Of a DNA stretch of 64,000 nt, positions 16,495 to 26,209 are shown piece by piece. The position numbers and the translations under genes were made by a program. Origin of the DNA: an uncultured Bacteroidales bacterium. GTDB lineage: Bacteria > Bacteroidota > Bacteroidia > Bacteroidales > Paludibacteraceae. The notes below the pieces were generated by a model that worked only from the letters and a program-made list of their open reading frames with translations, did no database searches and was not told the origin of the DNA. The stretch covers positions 1 to 64,000 of the forward strand of contig CALFTM010000046.1 in the NCBI GenBank assembly GCA_937916355.1, given 5' to 3'. Position 1 is the stretch's first letter. Each line of letters starts with the position of its first letter.

Positions 16495-17841
16495 ATGTAT
16501 AAGAAAATATTTTCTCTTTTATCTCTTTTGGCCCCATTGGGGACAATTTACGCCCAGTCAAATATCATTGATGAAGTAGCATGGGTAGTTGGTGACGAGG
16601 CGATTATGAAGTCGGACGTGGAGGAATTCCGACAACGTCTGAGATATGAAGGGACACAGATTGAGGGAGACCCTTACTGCGTGATTCCAGAGCAGATTGC
16701 GTTGCAGAAGCTCTACTTGGATCAGGCCAAGATTGATAGTATTTTCGCAGATGAGAAATCTGTCGCCTCTCAGGTGGATATGCGAATCAATTATCTCATC
16801 GGTCAGATTGGTTCAAAGGAGAAATTGGAAGAATATTTCGGTCAGCCGGTTGCTGATTTGCGAGAGGAGTTGACTGATATGGTAACCAGCCAGCAAATCA
16901 TTCAGCAGATGCAACGTAAGCTTGTCAGCAATGTGAAGATTACGCCAGCGGAAGTGGCTGATTTTTATAATTCTATTCCTTCTGATAGTATTCCTACTGT
17001 ACCGTTGCAGTTGGAGGTGCAGATTATCACAATCGAACCAGAGGTTAGCCAAAAGTCGATTGATGAGGTGAAATCGAAATTGAGGGATTTCCAGAAAAGG
17101 ATAGATTCAGGAGAGTCAGAGTTTTCTACATTGGCAATTCTATATTCGGAAGATACCGAGTCCGCCAAACATGGAGGAGAGTTGGGGTTCATGGGCAAAG
17201 GTCAGTTGGTGCCGGAATTTGCAAACGTTGCCTTTTCATTGTCCGATAATCAGAGGGTCTCTAAAATTGTAGAGTCTGAATTTGGTTATCATATTATTCA
17301 GTTGATTGAAAAACAAGGAGAAAAGGTAAATTGTCGACACATATTGATGAAGCCTAAAGTCTCTTTTGAAGAGAAGAATAATGCCAAATTGCGTGCAGAC
17401 AGTGTTTTGAAGGCCATCAAGGAGAAAGAGGTCTCTTTCGAGAATGCCGTGACTTTGTATTCTGTGGATAAGAGTACCAAAAATAGTGAGGGGTTGATGA
17501 CGAATATGAAGACAGGTTCTTCTCGTTTTGAAATGCAGGATTTGCCGGCGGAAGTGGGACGGAATGTCTATCAATTATCAGAAGGAGAAATCTCTGATGT
17601 CTTCACTATGGTAGACCCTAAAGGCAAGGAAGTTTATGCCATTGCGAAAGTGAAAAAACTCATCAAACCGCATAAGGCCACAGTAGAGTCTGATTATATG
17701 GAGATCAGGAATGTCTATATGGCGAAGAAAAATGCGGAGGTGTTGGATCGGTGGATTAAGGAGAAGCAAAAGCAGATTTACGTTAGAATTGATGAGAAAT
17801 GGCGTAATTGCAGTTTCCAATATCCGGGTTGGGTGAAGTGA
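16495..17841 (+). CDS. surA: SurA-family periplasmic chaperone / peptidyl-prolyl isomerase
   Basis: 448 residues. Signal peptide ends at IYAQ (about residue 21). The SurA N-domain starts IIDEVAWVVGDEAIMKSDVEEF, and two rotamase domains follow: one around LQLEVQIITIEP...KHGGELGFMGKGQL...FGYHIIQL, one starting NCRHILMKPKVSF. This is the SurA architecture (N-domain, P1, P2, short C-helix), so it likely escorts beta-barrel proteins to BamA. The frame extends to 16468, but the ATG at 16495 gives the signal peptide. It overlaps nothing and is followed closely by the OstA-like gene. Confidence 0.9.
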   Translation: MYKKIFSLLSLLAPLGTIYAQSNIIDEVAWVVGDEAIMKSDVEEFRQRLRYEGTQIEGDPYCVIPEQIALQKLYLDQAKIDSIFADEKSVASQVDMRINYLIGQIGSKEKLEEYFGQPVADLREELTDMVTSQQIIQQMQRKLVSNVKITPAEVADFYNSIPSDSIPTVPLQLEVQIITIEPEVSQKSIDEVKSKLRDFQKRIDSGESEFSTLAILYSEDTESAKHGGELGFMGKGQLVPEFANVAFSLSDNQRVSKIVESEFGYHIIQLIEKQGEKVNCRHILMKPKVSFEEKNNAKLRADSVLKAIKEKEVSFENAVTLYSVDKSTKNSEGLMTNMKTGSSRFEMQDLPAEVGRNVYQLSEGEISDVFTMVDPKGKEVYAIAKVKKLIKPHKATVESDYMEIRNVYMAKKNAEVLDRWIKEKQKQIYVRIDEKWRNCSFQYPGWVK

Positions 17842-17864
17842 TTATAACAAAAGCGAATTATATT

Positions 17865-19379
17865 ATGTGGAAAATACGAACGTTATTTTTCTTGATTGTT
17901 TGTTTAGGATTAACTTCTATGCAAGCGCAGAATAAGCGTACTGTCCTGTTGGAGCAGTGCGACGAGCTTGCGTACGATAAGCAAGGAGGACGTTCTTATC
18001 AGATTTTGAGAGGAAATGTTCGTTTCCGTCATGATGATGTTTTGATGTATTGTGATAGTGCCTATTTTTATGAGGGTGGTGTGAACTCGTTTGACGCTTT
18101 TGGTAATGTGCGTGTGAATCAGGCCTCGGGAGCGAACATGACGGCGGATAGCGTTTTTTATGATGGAGAGACTACGCTTATGAGAGTGCGCGGAAATGTC
18201 GTGCTGACATCGGAGTCCTCCACACTGAAAACTCGCTTTTTGGATTATTTCAGAAATAAAAATTATGGTTACTATTACGGTGGGGGTGAGGTGGTCGACT
18301 CCAATTATAACCTGACTTCCTATCAGGGTTATTATTATACGGAAAGTAAATCTTATCTTTTTAAGGATACGGTCGTTTTGAAACATCCGCAGTATATTAT
18401 TTATGCGGATTCTCTTCGTTATAGTGAAGGGATGGGCAAGGCGACTCTTTTGGGCCCGTCATTAGTGAGAGGACAAAAATATCGTGTTAACACTTCCAAA
18501 GGTTGGATTTATACCAACACAAATGAGGGTCGTCTCTACAATCGCTCGGTGATACATTATGAAAAAGGAAAGAGGATGACGGCTGATTCGATATGGTTTG
18601 ATGCGCATTCTGGTTGGGTGAAGGCTTTCGTAAATGCGGAGGTGCAGGATAGTGTCCAGAAGATGATCGTGCGTGGACAGTATATCGAGTGTGATAGCAC
18701 CGCACCTGCTTACGCAAAGGTGATGGACCATCCTTATGCGATTGATTATTCCAGTGGAGATAGCCTCTATTTGAAGGCAGATTTATTGCATGTTTGTGAG
18801 ATTGATTCTGTCCGTCGGGAACTCAGGGCTTACCATAATGTGTGGTTTTTTAATTCAGATATGCAAGGGAAGTGTGACTCCTTGGTCTATTTTGCACAGG
18901 ATTCTATGGCAAGAATGTATGTCGATCCTGTAATATGGTCGGAGGTCAACCAATTGACAGGAGAGGGTGTGATAGAGATATTTCAAAAAGATAAAAAAGT
19001 GGATAGGATACATATCCCTAAAAATGCGCTCATTATTGCGGATGAAGGAGATAGTTTATTTAATCAATTATCGGGGAAAAAGGCAGATGCTTTCTTGGAG
19101 ATGAACCGCTTAAAAAGAATCGACCTGTTGGGTGATGCGAGGTCTATCTATTATTCAAAGGATAATGATGGATTATTGGTCGGAATGAATAAGGCGGTTG
19201 GTCCGCAGATGTCTATTTTCACTAAGCGGAATAAATTGCAGAAGATATTGATGACACCTGATTCAGAAGGAACCATGTTCCCTCCTGATAAAGTACCAGA
19301 AGATGAGCGTTTCTTAAAAGGCTTCAATTGGCGCATTGGCGAACGACCCAATACTATACAAGAATTTTTCCAAAAATGA
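17865..19379 (+). CDS. OstA/LptA-like periplasmic protein
   Basis: 504 residues with a signal peptide ending SMQAQ. The mature protein is a long series of beta-strands of the OstA-like (LptA/LptD N-terminal) jellyroll type: GNVRFRHDDVLMYCDSAYFY, FGNVRVNQASGANMTADSVFYD, then VRGNVVLTSESSTLKT and so on, each turn repeating a 'V..D.L.Y' pattern. In LPS transport such proteins build the periplasmic bridge; Bacteroidota carry this long version. Its place next to SurA and a TonB receptor supports a role in the outer membrane. The frame could start at 17808 inside surA, but the ATG at 17865 begins the signal peptide. Confidence 0.87.
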   Translation: MWKIRTLFFLIVCLGLTSMQAQNKRTVLLEQCDELAYDKQGGRSYQILRGNVRFRHDDVLMYCDSAYFYEGGVNSFDAFGNVRVNQASGANMTADSVFYDGETTLMRVRGNVVLTSESSTLKTRFLDYFRNKNYGYYYGGGEVVDSNYNLTSYQGYYYTESKSYLFKDTVVLKHPQYIIYADSLRYSEGMGKATLLGPSLVRGQKYRVNTSKGWIYTNTNEGRLYNRSVIHYEKGKRMTADSIWFDAHSGWVKAFVNAEVQDSVQKMIVRGQYIECDSTAPAYAKVMDHPYAIDYSSGDSLYLKADLLHVCEIDSVRRELRAYHNVWFFNSDMQGKCDSLVYFAQDSMARMYVDPVIWSEVNQLTGEGVIEIFQKDKKVDRIHIPKNALIIADEGDSLFNQLSGKKADAFLEMNRLKRIDLLGDARSIYYSKDNDGLLVGMNKAVGPQMSIFTKRNKLQKILMTPDSEGTMFPPDKVPEDERFLKGFNWRIGERPNTIQEFFQK

Positions 19380-19397
19380 TTAGATAGAGGAGTGTAG

Positions 19398-21815
19398 ATG
19401 CGTTGGGTTCGTTTTCATATCATATTTTTCACCCTGTTCCTTTTCTGGGGGAACGTGTTTGCCCGCACCGTATCGGTTTCGGGAACGGTCGTGGATGCTT
19501 CTCGTCAACCTATCCCGAATGTCTCTATCATTTTGAAAGGTACAACACAAGGTGGAGTTTCAGATGAAAATGGCAAATTTGAGTTCTCTCTTCAATTGTC
19601 CAATGACACTTCCGTTTTGGTCTTTTCAAGTATGGGGTTTGAAGATGAAGAAAAGCAGTTGGACGACTCCGATTCATACTCTTTCTATATTCAGTTGTCC
19701 GAAAAAAATGAACTGCTCCAAGAACAGGAGGTGAGGGTTTATCGTAAGCAGGAGAGTTCGGTCGATTTTTTAGATGTAGATAAGTTACGGACTATGCCGG
19801 ATGCTTCCGGAGGAGGTATTGAGGCTTTGATTTCTACTCAGGCAGGAGTATCGATGAACAATGAGTTGAGTTCACAATATTCTGTTCGTGGCGGTAATTA
19901 CGACGAAAATAGTGTTTATGTCAATTCGATAGAGGTCTATCGTCCGCTTTTGATACGTTCAGGGGAACAAGAGGGGTTGTCTTTTGTAAATCCCGACATG
20001 GTGGAGTCAGTCTCTTTTTCCTCAGGAGGTTTTAGTGTGGAGTATGGAGATAAAATGTCTTCTGTCTTGGATATACGCTATAAGCGACCAACTAAGTTTG
20101 AGGGGTCAGCGTCAGTTAGTTTTTTAGGAGCTACCGCATACATAGGACACTCCACCGAGAAGTTTTCTCAGATGCATGGTTTTCGCTATAAATCCTCCTC
20201 TTATATGTTAGGGGCTTTGGAGACGGAAGCAGAGTATGATCCTAATTTCATTGATTATCAGACCTGTTTGTCTTATGATTTTTCAGACAAGTGGGGAATC
20301 TCTTTTTTGGGTAATATCTCACGGAACGATTATCGCTTTGAACCCGTCAGTCGAAGCACCTCGTTTGGAACGATGAGTGATGTGAAGAATTTTACAGTCT
20401 ATTTCGATGGTAAAGAAGAGGATTTGTTTCAAACCTATTTTGGTTCTCTTTCTTTAAAATATAAGCCTGACGAAAAAAGCGAATTTAATTTATTGACATC
20501 GGCTTTCCATACTTCAGAGAAAGTTTCGTATGACATCAGTGGCGAGTATTGGTTGAGTGAGACATCGGGAGACGGTTCCGCTTTGATTGATGCCGCGTCA
20601 GGGGTTGGTTCATATCACGAACATGCGCGCAATCGTTTGGGGGCTACTGTCATGAACCTCTCCTTTTTAGGTAAACACCATTTGCCGTTCAATCAGTTCT
20701 CTTATGGTCTGACTGTACAAGGAGAGTTGATTGATGATAAAACCGAAGAGTGGGAGAAAAGAGATTCTGCCGGATATTCAGTCCCTTTAAATCCCCACTA
20801 TCTCGCTTTGTATGAAAATCTTTCCGGTGAACATGATTTGCGTACGATGAGGTTTTCTGGTTATGTACAAGATGTTTTCACCCGAAATGGATTGAAAGGT
20901 AAGGTGGTGCTTACGGGAGGTTTGCGATTCAATTATTGGAGTTTCAATAATGAGTTTTTGCTGAGTCCACGTCTTTCCGCCGCATTTTTCCCCTCTAAAT
21001 ATTCGGATTGGGGATTACGTGTGGCAACAGGAATATATTACCAGTCTCCATTTTACAAAGAGATAAAAAAGATAGTCGTTGATGAGAACGGGAATGGTAC
21101 GATTACACTGAATGACAAGGTGAGGTCACCACGTTCTTTCCAATTGCTGATGGCATCCGACTACTATTTTAAAGTGAAAAATAATCCTTTCAAATTTTCC
21201 GTGGAACTTTATGGAAAATACATAGACAGGATAAATCCTTACAAAGTGGACAATACTCAGATTGTTTATAGAGGAGAGAATTGTGCGGATGGTTTTGCGG
21301 TCGGGACTGATTTGAAGTTGTTTGGTGAGTTTGTACCGGGTACTGATTCTTGGATTTCGTTATCGTTCATGAGGACGATGGAAAATATCTATGGGGACGG
21401 ACAGGGGTACATTTACCGACCGACCGACCAGCTTTACAATATTTCGCTGTTCTTTCAAGACTATTTCCCGGGTTTCGACAAGTTGAAATTCAACTTGAAG
21501 TTGATCTGGGCAGACGGTTTGCCCTTTGGCCCGCAAGGCGACGAAATCAATAAGTCCGCTTTTAGGATGAACGATTATCGAAGAGTGGATATTGGCGCAT
21601 TTTTCCATTTGAGGAAAGGAGTGGATAAAATCATGGAAAAAAAGTTTTTTTCATGGATGAAAGTTTTGTCTTTCAATTTAGATGTGTTTAATTTGCTGAA
21701 CATTAAGAATGTGAACTCCTATTATTGGGTGGCGGACGCTTCTGGCTCTCAGTATGCCGTTCCTAATTACCTGACTGGTAGGAGGTTCAATTTTAAAATA
21801 CAAATAGATTTTTAA
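19398..21815 (+). CDS. TonB-dependent outer-membrane receptor with carboxypeptidase-like N-terminal domain
   Basis: 805 residues. Signal peptide to about residue 23 (VFARTVS). Next comes a carboxypeptidase-D regulatory-like domain (VSGTVVDASRQPIPNVSIILKG...GVSDENGKF), then a plug domain (ALISTQAGVSMNNELSSQYSVRGGNYDENSVYVN) and a 22-strand type barrel that ends RRFNFKIQIDF with a terminal aromatic. The signature differs from SusC: no SusD gene follows, so it is not a starch-utilisation pair. Transported compound unknown. A GAGG lies upstream of the ATG. Confidence 0.9.
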   Translation: MRWVRFHIIFFTLFLFWGNVFARTVSVSGTVVDASRQPIPNVSIILKGTTQGGVSDENGKFEFSLQLSNDTSVLVFSSMGFEDEEKQLDDSDSYSFYIQLSEKNELLQEQEVRVYRKQESSVDFLDVDKLRTMPDASGGGIEALISTQAGVSMNNELSSQYSVRGGNYDENSVYVNSIEVYRPLLIRSGEQEGLSFVNPDMVESVSFSSGGFSVEYGDKMSSVLDIRYKRPTKFEGSASVSFLGATAYIGHSTEKFSQMHGFRYKSSSYMLGALETEAEYDPNFIDYQTCLSYDFSDKWGISFLGNISRNDYRFEPVSRSTSFGTMSDVKNFTVYFDGKEEDLFQTYFGSLSLKYKPDEKSEFNLLTSAFHTSEKVSYDISGEYWLSETSGDGSALIDAASGVGSYHEHARNRLGATVMNLSFLGKHHLPFNQFSYGLTVQGELIDDKTEEWEKRDSAGYSVPLNPHYLALYENLSGEHDLRTMRFSGYVQDVFTRNGLKGKVVLTGGLRFNYWSFNNEFLLSPRLSAAFFPSKYSDWGLRVATGIYYQSPFYKEIKKIVVDENGNGTITLNDKVRSPRSFQLLMASDYYFKVKNNPFKFSVELYGKYIDRINPYKVDNTQIVYRGENCADGFAVGTDLKLFGEFVPGTDSWISLSFMRTMENIYGDGQGYIYRPTDQLYNISLFFQDYFPGFDKLKFNLKLIWADGLPFGPQGDEINKSAFRMNDYRRVDIGAFFHLRKGVDKIMEKKFFSWMKVLSFNLDVFNLLNIKNVNSYYWVADASGSQYAVPNYLTGRRFNFKIQIDF

Positions 21816-21833
21816 TTGCTAAAGCTGAACATT

Positions 21834-23267
21834 ATGGAGACCGTAAAGAAAAATTATGTTTTCCCTTTGATGACCCTCACGTTTCTCTTTTTCATGTGGG
21901 GATTCATCACTTGTCTGAATGACATTTTGATTCCTTATCTCAAGGAGATATTTGAATTGGACTATTTTGAGAGCAATTTGGTGTCATTCGCTTTTTTTGT
22001 CTCTTACTTCATTGTTTCACTCATCTATTTTGTCATATCCGCAACATTGGGAGATCCGATATTGAAGATAGGATATAAAAACACCATTTTATTGGGGTTG
22101 ATCATATCTGCCATTGCCTGTTTTTTTATTTTCTTGGAGGCAAGTTCGGAGAATCCTACATTTGTCTTTTTCTTATTCTCTCTTACTTTGTTAGGGGCAG
22201 GTTTCACCTTCTTGCAGATTGCGGCAAATCCTTTGGTCGCTGTTTTAGGTACGCCGGAGACCTCTTCTAGTCGGTTGAATCTGGTGCAGGCGTTCAACTC
22301 GTTGGGAACTACATTGGCTCCGATTATTGGAGGATATGTGATCTTTAATTTGATGGCAGGAGGCGAACCTCAAGGCGATGCTTGTACTCCGGATGCGGTG
22401 CAGATTCCTTATCTTTTCCTTGCCAGTTTGTTGCTTGTGTTGGCAGGGGTGATCTTCTTTGCGGAAATTCCTAATGTGGTGCCGGAGGCTGAGGAGAAGA
22501 ACTTGAGTCGTGTCGGCGCACTTCGTCATCCACACCTTGTGTTCGGTATGTTAGGAATCTTTTGCTATGTGGGTGCGGAGGTTACCATTGGAAGCAATCT
22601 TGTCGTTTATATGAAGGAGAACTACCAGTTTTCAGCACAAGAGGCAAGTGCTTTCCTCGCATTCTATTGGGGTGGTGCGATGATTGGCCGTTTTGTCGGT
22701 TCTTTCTCTATGAGTAAGATGAAGAGTCATTTGAAATATTCTATGATGGCGGTTCTTTCGATTCTTGCATTCATGTTGATTTCTTGGGCGTTTGGAATGT
22801 CTTTGGATTTAAATATGAAGGAGACTGCCTCGATGTTGTTGTCGCATGAAGTGTTCTATTTCATTATTGCTGTGGTGCTAAACTATTTCATCTTCATTTT
22901 GGCGAAGTCCGACCCTTCTCGGACATTGGGACTCTTTGCCATTGTGAACATACTACTTTTGGGAGTTATGCTAACCTCAGACGGAGGCTTGTCCCTTTGG
23001 TCGATCTTGTCAGTTGGTCTGTTTAATTCCATCATGTTCTCAAATGTTTTCACATTGGCGATTGACCGGTTGGGGAAATATACTTCACAAGGTTCTTCGT
23101 TATTGGTGATGATGATTTTGGGAGGTGCTGCGTTGCCTCCTCTGCAGGGACTTTTGGCTGACTGCATAGGAAGTTTGACCTACTCCTTTGCCCTCCCGAT
23201 CCTCTGTTACCTATACCTTGTCTGGTACGGATTCGTGGGAAGTTCTTATGGGAAAAAGAAAAACTAA
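21834..23267 (+). CDS. sugar:H+ symporter, FucP/GluP family MFS
   Basis: 477 residues with about 12 hydrophobic helices. The start FPLMTLTFLFFMWGFITCLNDILIPYLKEIFEL is the hallmark of the fucose/glucose-galactose branch of the major facilitator family (compare FFLWGFitclND). It imports a monosaccharide across the inner membrane. The next gene is a ROK sugar kinase, which suggests uptake and phosphorylation of glucose or a similar hexose. Frame extends to a TTG at 21816, but the ATG at 21834 begins the conserved protein. Confidence 0.9.
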   Translation: METVKKNYVFPLMTLTFLFFMWGFITCLNDILIPYLKEIFELDYFESNLVSFAFFVSYFIVSLIYFVISATLGDPILKIGYKNTILLGLIISAIACFFIFLEASSENPTFVFFLFSLTLLGAGFTFLQIAANPLVAVLGTPETSSSRLNLVQAFNSLGTTLAPIIGGYVIFNLMAGGEPQGDACTPDAVQIPYLFLASLLLVLAGVIFFAEIPNVVPEAEEKNLSRVGALRHPHLVFGMLGIFCYVGAEVTIGSNLVVYMKENYQFSAQEASAFLAFYWGGAMIGRFVGSFSMSKMKSHLKYSMMAVLSILAFMLISWAFGMSLDLNMKETASMLLSHEVFYFIIAVVLNYFIFILAKSDPSRTLGLFAIVNILLLGVMLTSDGGLSLWSILSVGLFNSIMFSNVFTLAIDRLGKYTSQGSSLLVMMILGGAALPPLQGLLADCIGSLTYSFALPILCYLYLVWYGFVGSSYGKKKN

Positions 23268-23295
23268 TTGAAATAATAACTTAATCTATAGAGAT

Positions 23296-24264
23296 ATGAA
23301 AAACGATATGAAGCCCAATGTAGTGGGTATTGATATTGGAGGAACAAATTCCGTTTTCGGAATAGTAAGTAAAGACGGCGAGGTGATAGCCTCTTCATCC
23401 ATCAAGACCCAGTCTTATCCGGTTTTTGAGGAGTATGCAGATGCTTTGTGTGCCGGAATCAAGAAGTTGGTGGAAGATACTTGTGGAATGGATAAAATCC
23501 AAGGAGTGGGAGTAGGAGCTCCTAATGCAAATTTTTACACAGGAAATATCGAACATGCTCCGAATCTTCCGTGGAAAGGTATTGTTCCATTTGCAAAAGA
23601 ACTTTCTTCCCGTTTGGGTGTTCCTGTAGCATTGACTAACGATGCGAATGCTGCCGCAATTGGAGAGATGACTTATGGTGCGGCTCGTGGCATGAAAGAT
23701 TTTATCATGATCACATTGGGTACTGGTGTTGGTAGTGGAGTAGTTGCGAATGGTCAGTTGATCTACGGTCACGACGGTTTTGCAGGTGAGTTGGGACATG
23801 TCATCATTAAGCGAGATGGAAGAGATTGTGGATGTGGAAACAAAGGTTGTTTGGAGACCTACACCTCTGCTACGGGTGTCGCACGTACGGCACGCGAGTT
23901 TTTGGAGAAGAGAGCAAATGAAGACTCTTTGCTTCGCAAAATCCCTGCAGAGCAAATCACTTCTAAAGATGTGTATGATGCAGCAGTTGCAGGAGACACT
24001 ATCGCAAAAGATATTTTTGCTTTTACGGGAGAGGTTTTGGGACAAGCTTTGGCAGATTTCGTTAAGTTTAGCAGTCCTGAAGCAATTGTGTTGTTTGGCG
24101 GATTGGCAAAGTCTGGTGACCTCCTTACAGTTCCGATGCGTCAGGCGATGGAAGATAACTTGATGCCTATTTTCCGAAACAAGGTTAAGATTTTGCTTTC
24201 AGGCATGAAGGAGGCTGATGCTGCGGTGTTGGGTGCCTCTGCTTTGGGATGGGACGCAAAGTAA
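23296..24264 (+). CDS. ROK family sugar kinase, probably glucokinase
   Basis: 322 residues. Phosphate-binding DIGGTN at residues 13-18, sugar-binding NDANAAAIGE, ATP-loop GTGVGSGVV, and the ROK zinc motif around CGCGNKGCLE with the preceding ELGH. It phosphorylates a hexose, most likely glucose, with ATP in the cytoplasm. It follows the FucP/GluP-type permease by 28 bases, in line with a shared transcript. N-acetyl sugar specificity cannot be excluded. Confidence 0.9.
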   Translation: MKNDMKPNVVGIDIGGTNSVFGIVSKDGEVIASSSIKTQSYPVFEEYADALCAGIKKLVEDTCGMDKIQGVGVGAPNANFYTGNIEHAPNLPWKGIVPFAKELSSRLGVPVALTNDANAAAIGEMTYGAARGMKDFIMITLGTGVGSGVVANGQLIYGHDGFAGELGHVIIKRDGRDCGCGNKGCLETYTSATGVARTAREFLEKRANEDSLLRKIPAEQITSKDVYDAAVAGDTIAKDIFAFTGEVLGQALADFVKFSSPEAIVLFGGLAKSGDLLTVPMRQAMEDNLMPIFRNKVKILLSGMKEADAAVLGASALGWDAK

Positions 24265-24326
24265 CTTGTTGTTCATTATTGGTGGGTGCTAAAATTTCAT
24301 TTTATTAACCCCTTCTATATAATAAT

Positions 24327-24360
24327 AAAGAGGCTGCATGATTTCTGTGGCCTCTTTGTT
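24327..24360 (+). terminator. probable terminator of the permease-kinase unit
   Basis: AAAGAGGC pairs with GCCTCTTT (8 bp) over a 15-base loop; the T-run is interrupted (TTTGTTG), so strength is uncertain. Confidence 0.55.
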
Positions 24361-24505
24361 GCGTTTGTAGGATTACCTCATAATTGTCCTATGCAGATGA
24401 AGTTTTTGCTCTGTCGAGCAGCATTAAGAGAAAAAAATATGCATTTGTGCCACTTGTGAAATAATTATTTTTTATGAATTTTAGAATGCATCGAAATATT
24501 TTCTG

Positions 24506-24513
24506 TAAATTTG
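24506..24513 (+). promoter_or_regulatory. Bacteroidota -7 element upstream of porG
   Basis: TAAATTTG, full match to TAnnTTTG, about 140 bases before the porG ATG. No clear -33 element. Confidence 0.45.
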
Positions 24514-24652
24514 CAGGTATTTTGCGGTAGACTTGCAAGAAAAGTGTGAGGTGAGACGTAAAATAGAGGGGATTCGGAGGATTTGCATAATAAATGGACA
24601 TCTTATCCGTTTTCTCTTATATGTGAATTTAAACTGAGGTTGAGATTTTGTG

Positions 24653-25363
24653 ATGTATATAAAACCTATTTTTGTTAAAATATTATCGGTGGCGGCTTTT
24701 TTGTTGTCTGCCTTTTCTGTTTCTGCACAGGAACGCTATTTGGGTGAGATTGGAGTTTTGGGCGGATGTTCCTATTATAATGGGGATGCTAATTCTACCA
24801 AGATATTCAAAAACAATCATTTGGCTTTTGGAGGTTTGATTCGAGCCCATTTTACAGACCGTTTCATGGTGAAGTTGAATGTGATTAGAGGTGGAGCTTC
24901 TGGTGACACGCGAGATTTCGACAATTTGTTGCCGAAAGGTCAGCAGGTGTCGTTCGACCAAAAATTTTGGGATATAGGACTCCATTTCGAGCATAATTTC
25001 AATAAATATGGTATGGATTCTTGGGATAGACAGACAAAGAGGCACTCCCCTTATATCCTTGTCGGTCCGGGTTTTACCATTTATCAGCATTGGTCGGGTA
25101 ATAAACACACCTTTAGTTTTACTTTTGGTGCGGGATATAAGTTCAAGTTGTGTGAACGTCTTAACATCGGAGTGGAGTGGTCGATAAGGAAACTGTTTGT
25201 CGACGATTTTGATGTGACAGACCCAACCAACAAGATTTTGAATGACCCGTACAATACCGGTCGTTCATGGATTAAGAACAACGATTACTATTCATGTGCA
25301 TTTTTGTTCCTCTCTGTTGATTTGATTCAAAGGAAAGGTGCTTGTCGTGTCATGAAATTTTAG
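24653..25363 (+). CDS. porG: PorG-like outer-membrane beta-barrel (DUF6089 family)
   Basis: 236 residues. Signal peptide ends SVSAQ (about residue 26). The mature protein begins ERYLGEIGVLGGCSYYNGDAN and alternates hydrophobic strands to an end typical of small barrels. In Porphyromonas gingivalis, PorG is a T9SS outer-membrane barrel linked to the PorK/PorN ring and its gene directly precedes uppS, bamA and two ompH genes; the same order is present here. The identification therefore rests on family pattern plus synteny. The ATG at 24653 is preferred to the GTG at 24650. Confidence 0.8.
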   Translation: MYIKPIFVKILSVAAFLLSAFSVSAQERYLGEIGVLGGCSYYNGDANSTKIFKNNHLAFGGLIRAHFTDRFMVKLNVIRGGASGDTRDFDNLLPKGQQVSFDQKFWDIGLHFEHNFNKYGMDSWDRQTKRHSPYILVGPGFTIYQHWSGNKHTFSFTFGAGYKFKLCERLNIGVEWSIRKLFVDDFDVTDPTNKILNDPYNTGRSWIKNNDYYSCAFLFLSVDLIQRKGACRVMKF

Positions 25364-25399
25364 TTTGTTCAAACATACATATCGTAAAGGTAGGAAGAA

Positions 25400-26179
25400 A
25401 TGAAGAAAGAAGAAAATATAGATAGGAATATGACCTCAATAAAGGAGTTGTTAGACATGACCCGTATCCCTCGGCACGTCGCAATCATCATGGATGGTAA
25501 TGGCCGTTGGGCGAAGAGCCATGGCAAGGAGCGTGTGTTCGGACATCAAGAGGGGGTAGACTCTGTGGATAAAGTGACGGAGGCTGCCGCTGAATTGGGT
25601 GTAGAGTATCTTACGCTTTATGCTTTTTCTACGGAAAACTGGAATCGTCCTCAGGCGGAGGTGGATGCTTTGATGGAGATCCTTTCGATAACATTGCGCA
25701 CACATATCGGAAAAATCAGCAAAAATAATGTCAGATTGTTGGTGATTGGAGATATGGAGCGTCTTTCTGATAAGACCCGCGAGAACTTGCAACACGCCAT
25801 GGACGAGACCGCTCAAAACACAGGACTGAAATTGGTGCTGGCTTTGAGTTATTCTGCTCGTTGGGAAATCTCCAATGCCGCAAAATTGATAGCGGAGGAT
25901 GTGAAGAATGGAAAGCTCTCCGTTTCTGATATTGATGAGAAACTCTTCTCACAGTATTTGACCACCAAGGAGATGCCAGATCCAGATTACCTGATTCGTA
26001 CGAGTGGGGAATTGAGGATTAGTAATTTCCTTCTTTGGCAACTCTCTTATTCGGAACTCTATTTCTGTGATTTATGTTGGCCTGACTTCAAAAAAGAGCA
26101 GTTTTACGAGGCGATATTGGATTATCAGAGAAGAGAACGCCGATTCGGAAAAACAAGTGAGCAGGTTCAAAAAGCATAA
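25400..26179 (+). CDS. uppS: undecaprenyl diphosphate synthase
   Basis: Cis-prenyltransferase that makes the C55 lipid carrier for cell wall and surface polysaccharide. 259 residues. HVAIIMDGNGRWAK contains the catalytic aspartate; further signatures are TLYAFSTENWNRP, and DYLIRTSGELRISNFLLWQLSYSELYF near the end. A start slightly inside the frame (second Met at 25430) is possible, since the first ten residues are charged and not conserved. It sits between porG and bamA. Confidence 0.96.
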   Translation: MKKEENIDRNMTSIKELLDMTRIPRHVAIIMDGNGRWAKSHGKERVFGHQEGVDSVDKVTEAAAELGVEYLTLYAFSTENWNRPQAEVDALMEILSITLRTHIGKISKNNVRLLVIGDMERLSDKTRENLQHAMDETAQNTGLKLVLALSYSARWEISNAAKLIAEDVKNGKLSVSDIDEKLFSQYLTTKEMPDPDYLIRTSGELRISNFLLWQLSYSELYFCDLCWPDFKKEQFYEAILDYQRRERRFGKTSEQVQKA

Positions 26180-26209
26180 CCATTCGTTTTTATAAAGTAC
26201 AAAATATTG

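Larger units (their letters stand above)
24265..24652 (+). other. 388-bp intergenic region before porG
   Basis: It holds a hairpin terminator (24327-24360) and a -7 promoter element (24506-24513). A 70-codon minus-strand frame inside it has no family pattern and is ignored. Nothing else is seen. Confidence 0.6.

Noticed and set aside
24389..24601. 70-codon minus-strand frame between the kinase and porG
   Set aside because: It covers a plus-strand promoter element, has no recognisable motif and no promoter of its own.
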